Assembly (NCBI GenBank): GCA_002298995.1
Contig: DBMO01000069.1
Coordinates: forward strand, 1 to 64,000
From: Desulfarculales bacterium UBA696
GTDB lineage: Bacteria; Desulfobacterota; Syntrophobacteria; Syntrophobacterales; Syntrophobacteraceae
DNA length: 64,000 bases
Direction of reading: 5' to 3'
Part shown: positions 62,657 to 64,000 of the stretch, in pieces
Layout of the letters: each line of letters opens with the position of its first letter
Numbering within the stretch: the stretch's first letter is position 1
The notes under the pieces: model-generated
The model's database searches: none
Told to the model about the DNA's origin: nothing
The model's input: the letters and a program-made list of their open reading frames with translations, nothing else
Program-made: the position numbers and the translations under genes

Positions 62657-62745
62657 AGTCTTTATCCTCTCCTGCCCATCGGAGGCGCCACTCTACCAAC
62701 CTGGGGCGACGATGTCAAGTTAGGCAGCAGTCTCCTTTGAGAAGG
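62657..62745 (-). mobile_element. Left-end remnant of an IS5-like element with transposase promoter
   Basis: The 89 bases upstream of the transposase start carry its promoter and presumably the left end of the element. The rest of the transposase (catalytic DDE part) and the right end are missing. I could not define the terminal inverted repeat by eye because only one end remains. Confidence 0.55.
62690..62718 (-). promoter_or_regulatory. Sigma-70 promoter driving the chimera and glycan operon
   Basis: On the minus strand a perfect TTGACA (62713-62718) is 17 bases from TAGAGT (62690-62695). The transcript would start near 62683, 27 bases before the ATG at 62656. A GGAGAGG 10 bases upstream of the start fits translation of the chimera. 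Confidence 0.6.
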
Positions 62746-63084
62746 ACTCGCCGTTCCGCCAAAAACTCAATTCCCGCCTGAGTAATACGGCATTGTCAGC
62801 CGTACATGCTGTTCGGTCGGCATTGATACGGTCTTTAAAAACCAGTTTGCTTGATGGGGGCAGAGCGTAATGCTATCATGACCCGCTTTTCCGTCTTCGC
62901 TGTCTGGATTTAGCTCGAAAAATCAGAACAGCACCCATTTAGGCACTGAAACAAATAGAGAACTGGAGGCGGGCCGCTGCCGGCCTTCATGAGCATATTC
63001 GTCCATGGAGCAGGCTGATTGTGACCTTCTCCCGGATGTCATCAGCTACGGCTCGGTCTCGATTCAAAACCTGGAGAAGATCAG
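62719..63084. other. Divergent intergenic region between the chimera operon and the last gene
   Basis: About 366 bases with no gene. It contains the probable IS left end on one side and a plus-strand promoter at 62851-62879 on the other. No further repeats were noticed. Confidence 0.5.
62851..62879 (+). promoter_or_regulatory. Possible sigma-70 promoter of the C-terminal window gene
   Basis: TTGATG (62851-62856), a 17-base spacer, and TATCAT (62874-62879). It lies about 200 bases before the TTG start at 63085. Confidence 0.42.
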
Positions 63085-64000
63085 TTGCGCACTCTTCCGA
63101 AATCTTGGGGATCATTGGGAGGAATAGGGTACGGCAGCGCTTTTTTAGCCTACCTCTTATTCTTTGTCGCCCTGTTTTCTCCATACCTGCTCGGAGGAAA
63201 GTTTATAATCCCCTTCCGCCCGAGCATCGAGCTTGGAGATACGACCGCACCCGCGGAGGGAATAGAGAATGTCAAGTTCGGCGACTACATGACAGCGTTC
63301 GTCCCCGAGGTCAATCACCACCTGACAGGCGCCCGCTCTGGCTGGCTTGCGACTTGGGACGACCAGAACGAATTCGGCCGCCCTTCCTTTGTATCAGGTT
63401 TCAGCCCTGCCTATTTTCCGAGCTGGATACTGCAAAAATTCATAAAAGATCCTTTTCGGTTCATCACTGTCCTGTCTCTGGGGCTCATCTTCTTAACGGG
63501 ACTATTCTGCCTGTTGCTGATGAAGGAGATGGGGTTTACGCCGGTTGCGGGATTTGTGGCTGCATGGTCGCTCTCTACAGCTCCGATAATGATTTACTGG
63601 CTGGCGTTTCCAATGTTTCCGGCAACACTTTGCTGGACAACGGGAATCCTGTTCGCCGTTCTTCGCCTGAGCAGGGGCCGGGACATGGCGGCATGGGGAA
63701 TCCTCTCCTTTTGCACCTACAGCGCCCTTATGACCGCTTATCCAATGTCGCTGCTGCTTCATGCCTATATCATTCTGGGATATTTCGCCTACCGGATGTT
63801 TTCGATCTGGAAAAATGACGGAATCTCTCCTGCATTGAGCTTTTCAGCCCGTTGCGGCAGTGCTGTCATTTTGGGAGTTGCCTGCTCCCTTCCGGCTTAT
63901 ATCGACTTGCTGCACGCGGCACTTGAGTCGGCACGGCTGGGTGCGGATACCTCTTTTTTTACGGCTCACCTGCCGGATTTAAGCTCGATTAAGGCTGTGA
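63085..64000 (+). CDS. Large polytopic membrane protein, YfhO/GT-C-like, truncated by the window end
   Basis: An uninterrupted frame from TTG 63085 (GGAG 8 bases upstream; TTG 63115 is an alternative) runs off the window, with 305 codons visible. The first membrane helix is FLAYLLFFVALFSPYLLGG. A periplasmic loop follows with GDYMTAFVPEVNHHLTGARS and WATWDDQNEFGRPSFVSGF-like sequence, then at least six more helices. The acidic residue and His-rich first loop, including FGDYMTAF, recall YfhO-type and other GT-C glycosyltransferases. A conflicting plus-strand frame at 63021-63818 is out of phase with the hydrophobic pattern and is a shadow. Its neighbours suggest a role in surface glycan assembly. 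Confidence 0.78.
   Translation, partial: MRTLPKSWGSLGGIGYGSAFLAYLLFFVALFSPYLLGGKFIIPFRPSIELGDTTAPAEGIENVKFGDYMTAFVPEVNHHLTGARSGWLATWDDQNEFGRPSFVSGFSPAYFPSWILQKFIKDPFRFITVLSLGLIFLTGLFCLLLMKEMGFTPVAGFVAAWSLSTAPIMIYWLAFPMFPATLCWTTGILFAVLRLSRGRDMAAWGILSFCTYSALMTAYPMSLLLHAYIILGYFAYRMFSIWKNDGISPALSFSARCGSAVILGVACSLPAYIDLLHAALESARLGADTSFFTAHLPDLSSIKAV

Noticed and set aside
63021..63818. 265-codon plus-strand frame near the window end
   Set aside because: Out of phase with the membrane-helix pattern; the TTG 63085 frame gives a coherent polytopic protein through the window end.
1..64000. CRISPR arrays, rRNA or tRNA genes
   Set aside because: No regularly spaced direct repeats and no recognisable rRNA or tRNA sequence were seen; the short repeats noted are too few and irregular.

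Overview
The window looks like chromosome of a Gram-negative anaerobe from the former Deltaproteobacteria (Desulfobacterota), possibly near Syntrophobacter. This is inferred from gene order (holB-ricT-metG, leuS-lptE-holA-rpsT, ileS-lspA, carD-yacL), high-GC protein-coding DNA, lipoprotein and outer-membrane genes, and protein sequence style. No rRNA, tRNA or CRISPR array was recognised.

Layout. 1-172 is the 5' part of an IS1182/DUF772-type transposase. 399-4250 carries DNA polymerase III delta-prime, a RicT/PSP1 protein and MetRS. 4277-4443 is a MITE-like inverted repeat abutting a Ni/Co ECF-transport operon (cbiMN-like, cbiQ, cbiO; minus strand), whose leader has a promoter and a terminator/antiterminator pair. 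7473-11660 is leuS-lptE-holA, convergent with rpsT (UUG start). 12193-16379 is a YchF-like GTPase, a low-GC two-gene cassette of SecD-head-like exported proteins, pyrF and an orphan membrane protein, with short dispersed repeats. 17203-20625 is ileS-lspA, followed by a phosphohexomutase, a small membrane protein, an MFS transporter with no usual start codon, and a double-Cache chemoreceptor. 27021-33188 is a tripartite RND pump (order OMP, MFP, RND). 33420-38222 is the PrkA-YeaH-SpoVR stress module; its YeaH carries an extra UBA/EF-Ts-like segment. 38827-40423 is an ECF sigma, anti-sigma and Spy-like operon. 40688-50692 holds yacL, carD, a UPF0182 protein, a CobW GTPase, RtcB, an ATP-grasp protein and RecN.

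50966-64000 is a surface-glycan region. Three plus-strand genes (a GT-C-like protein, a WbqC-like protein and a methyltransferase) converge on a long minus-strand operon (GtrB-like glycosyltransferase, two methyltransferases, a beta-propeller protein, a hexapeptide transferase, a carrier protein, an SDR, a GNAT, an adenylating ligase and GtrA). The first gene of that operon is an in-frame fusion: the N-terminal third of an IS5-type transposase replaces the native start of the glycosyltransferase, and the transposase promoter appears to drive the operon. The window ends in a divergent polytopic membrane protein read from a TTG start.

The most unusual items are the transposase-glycosyltransferase chimera, the attenuator leader of the Ni/Co transporter, the UBA-like insert in YeaH, the MFS gene apparently starting on ATC, and the repeat-flanked SecD-head-like cassette.
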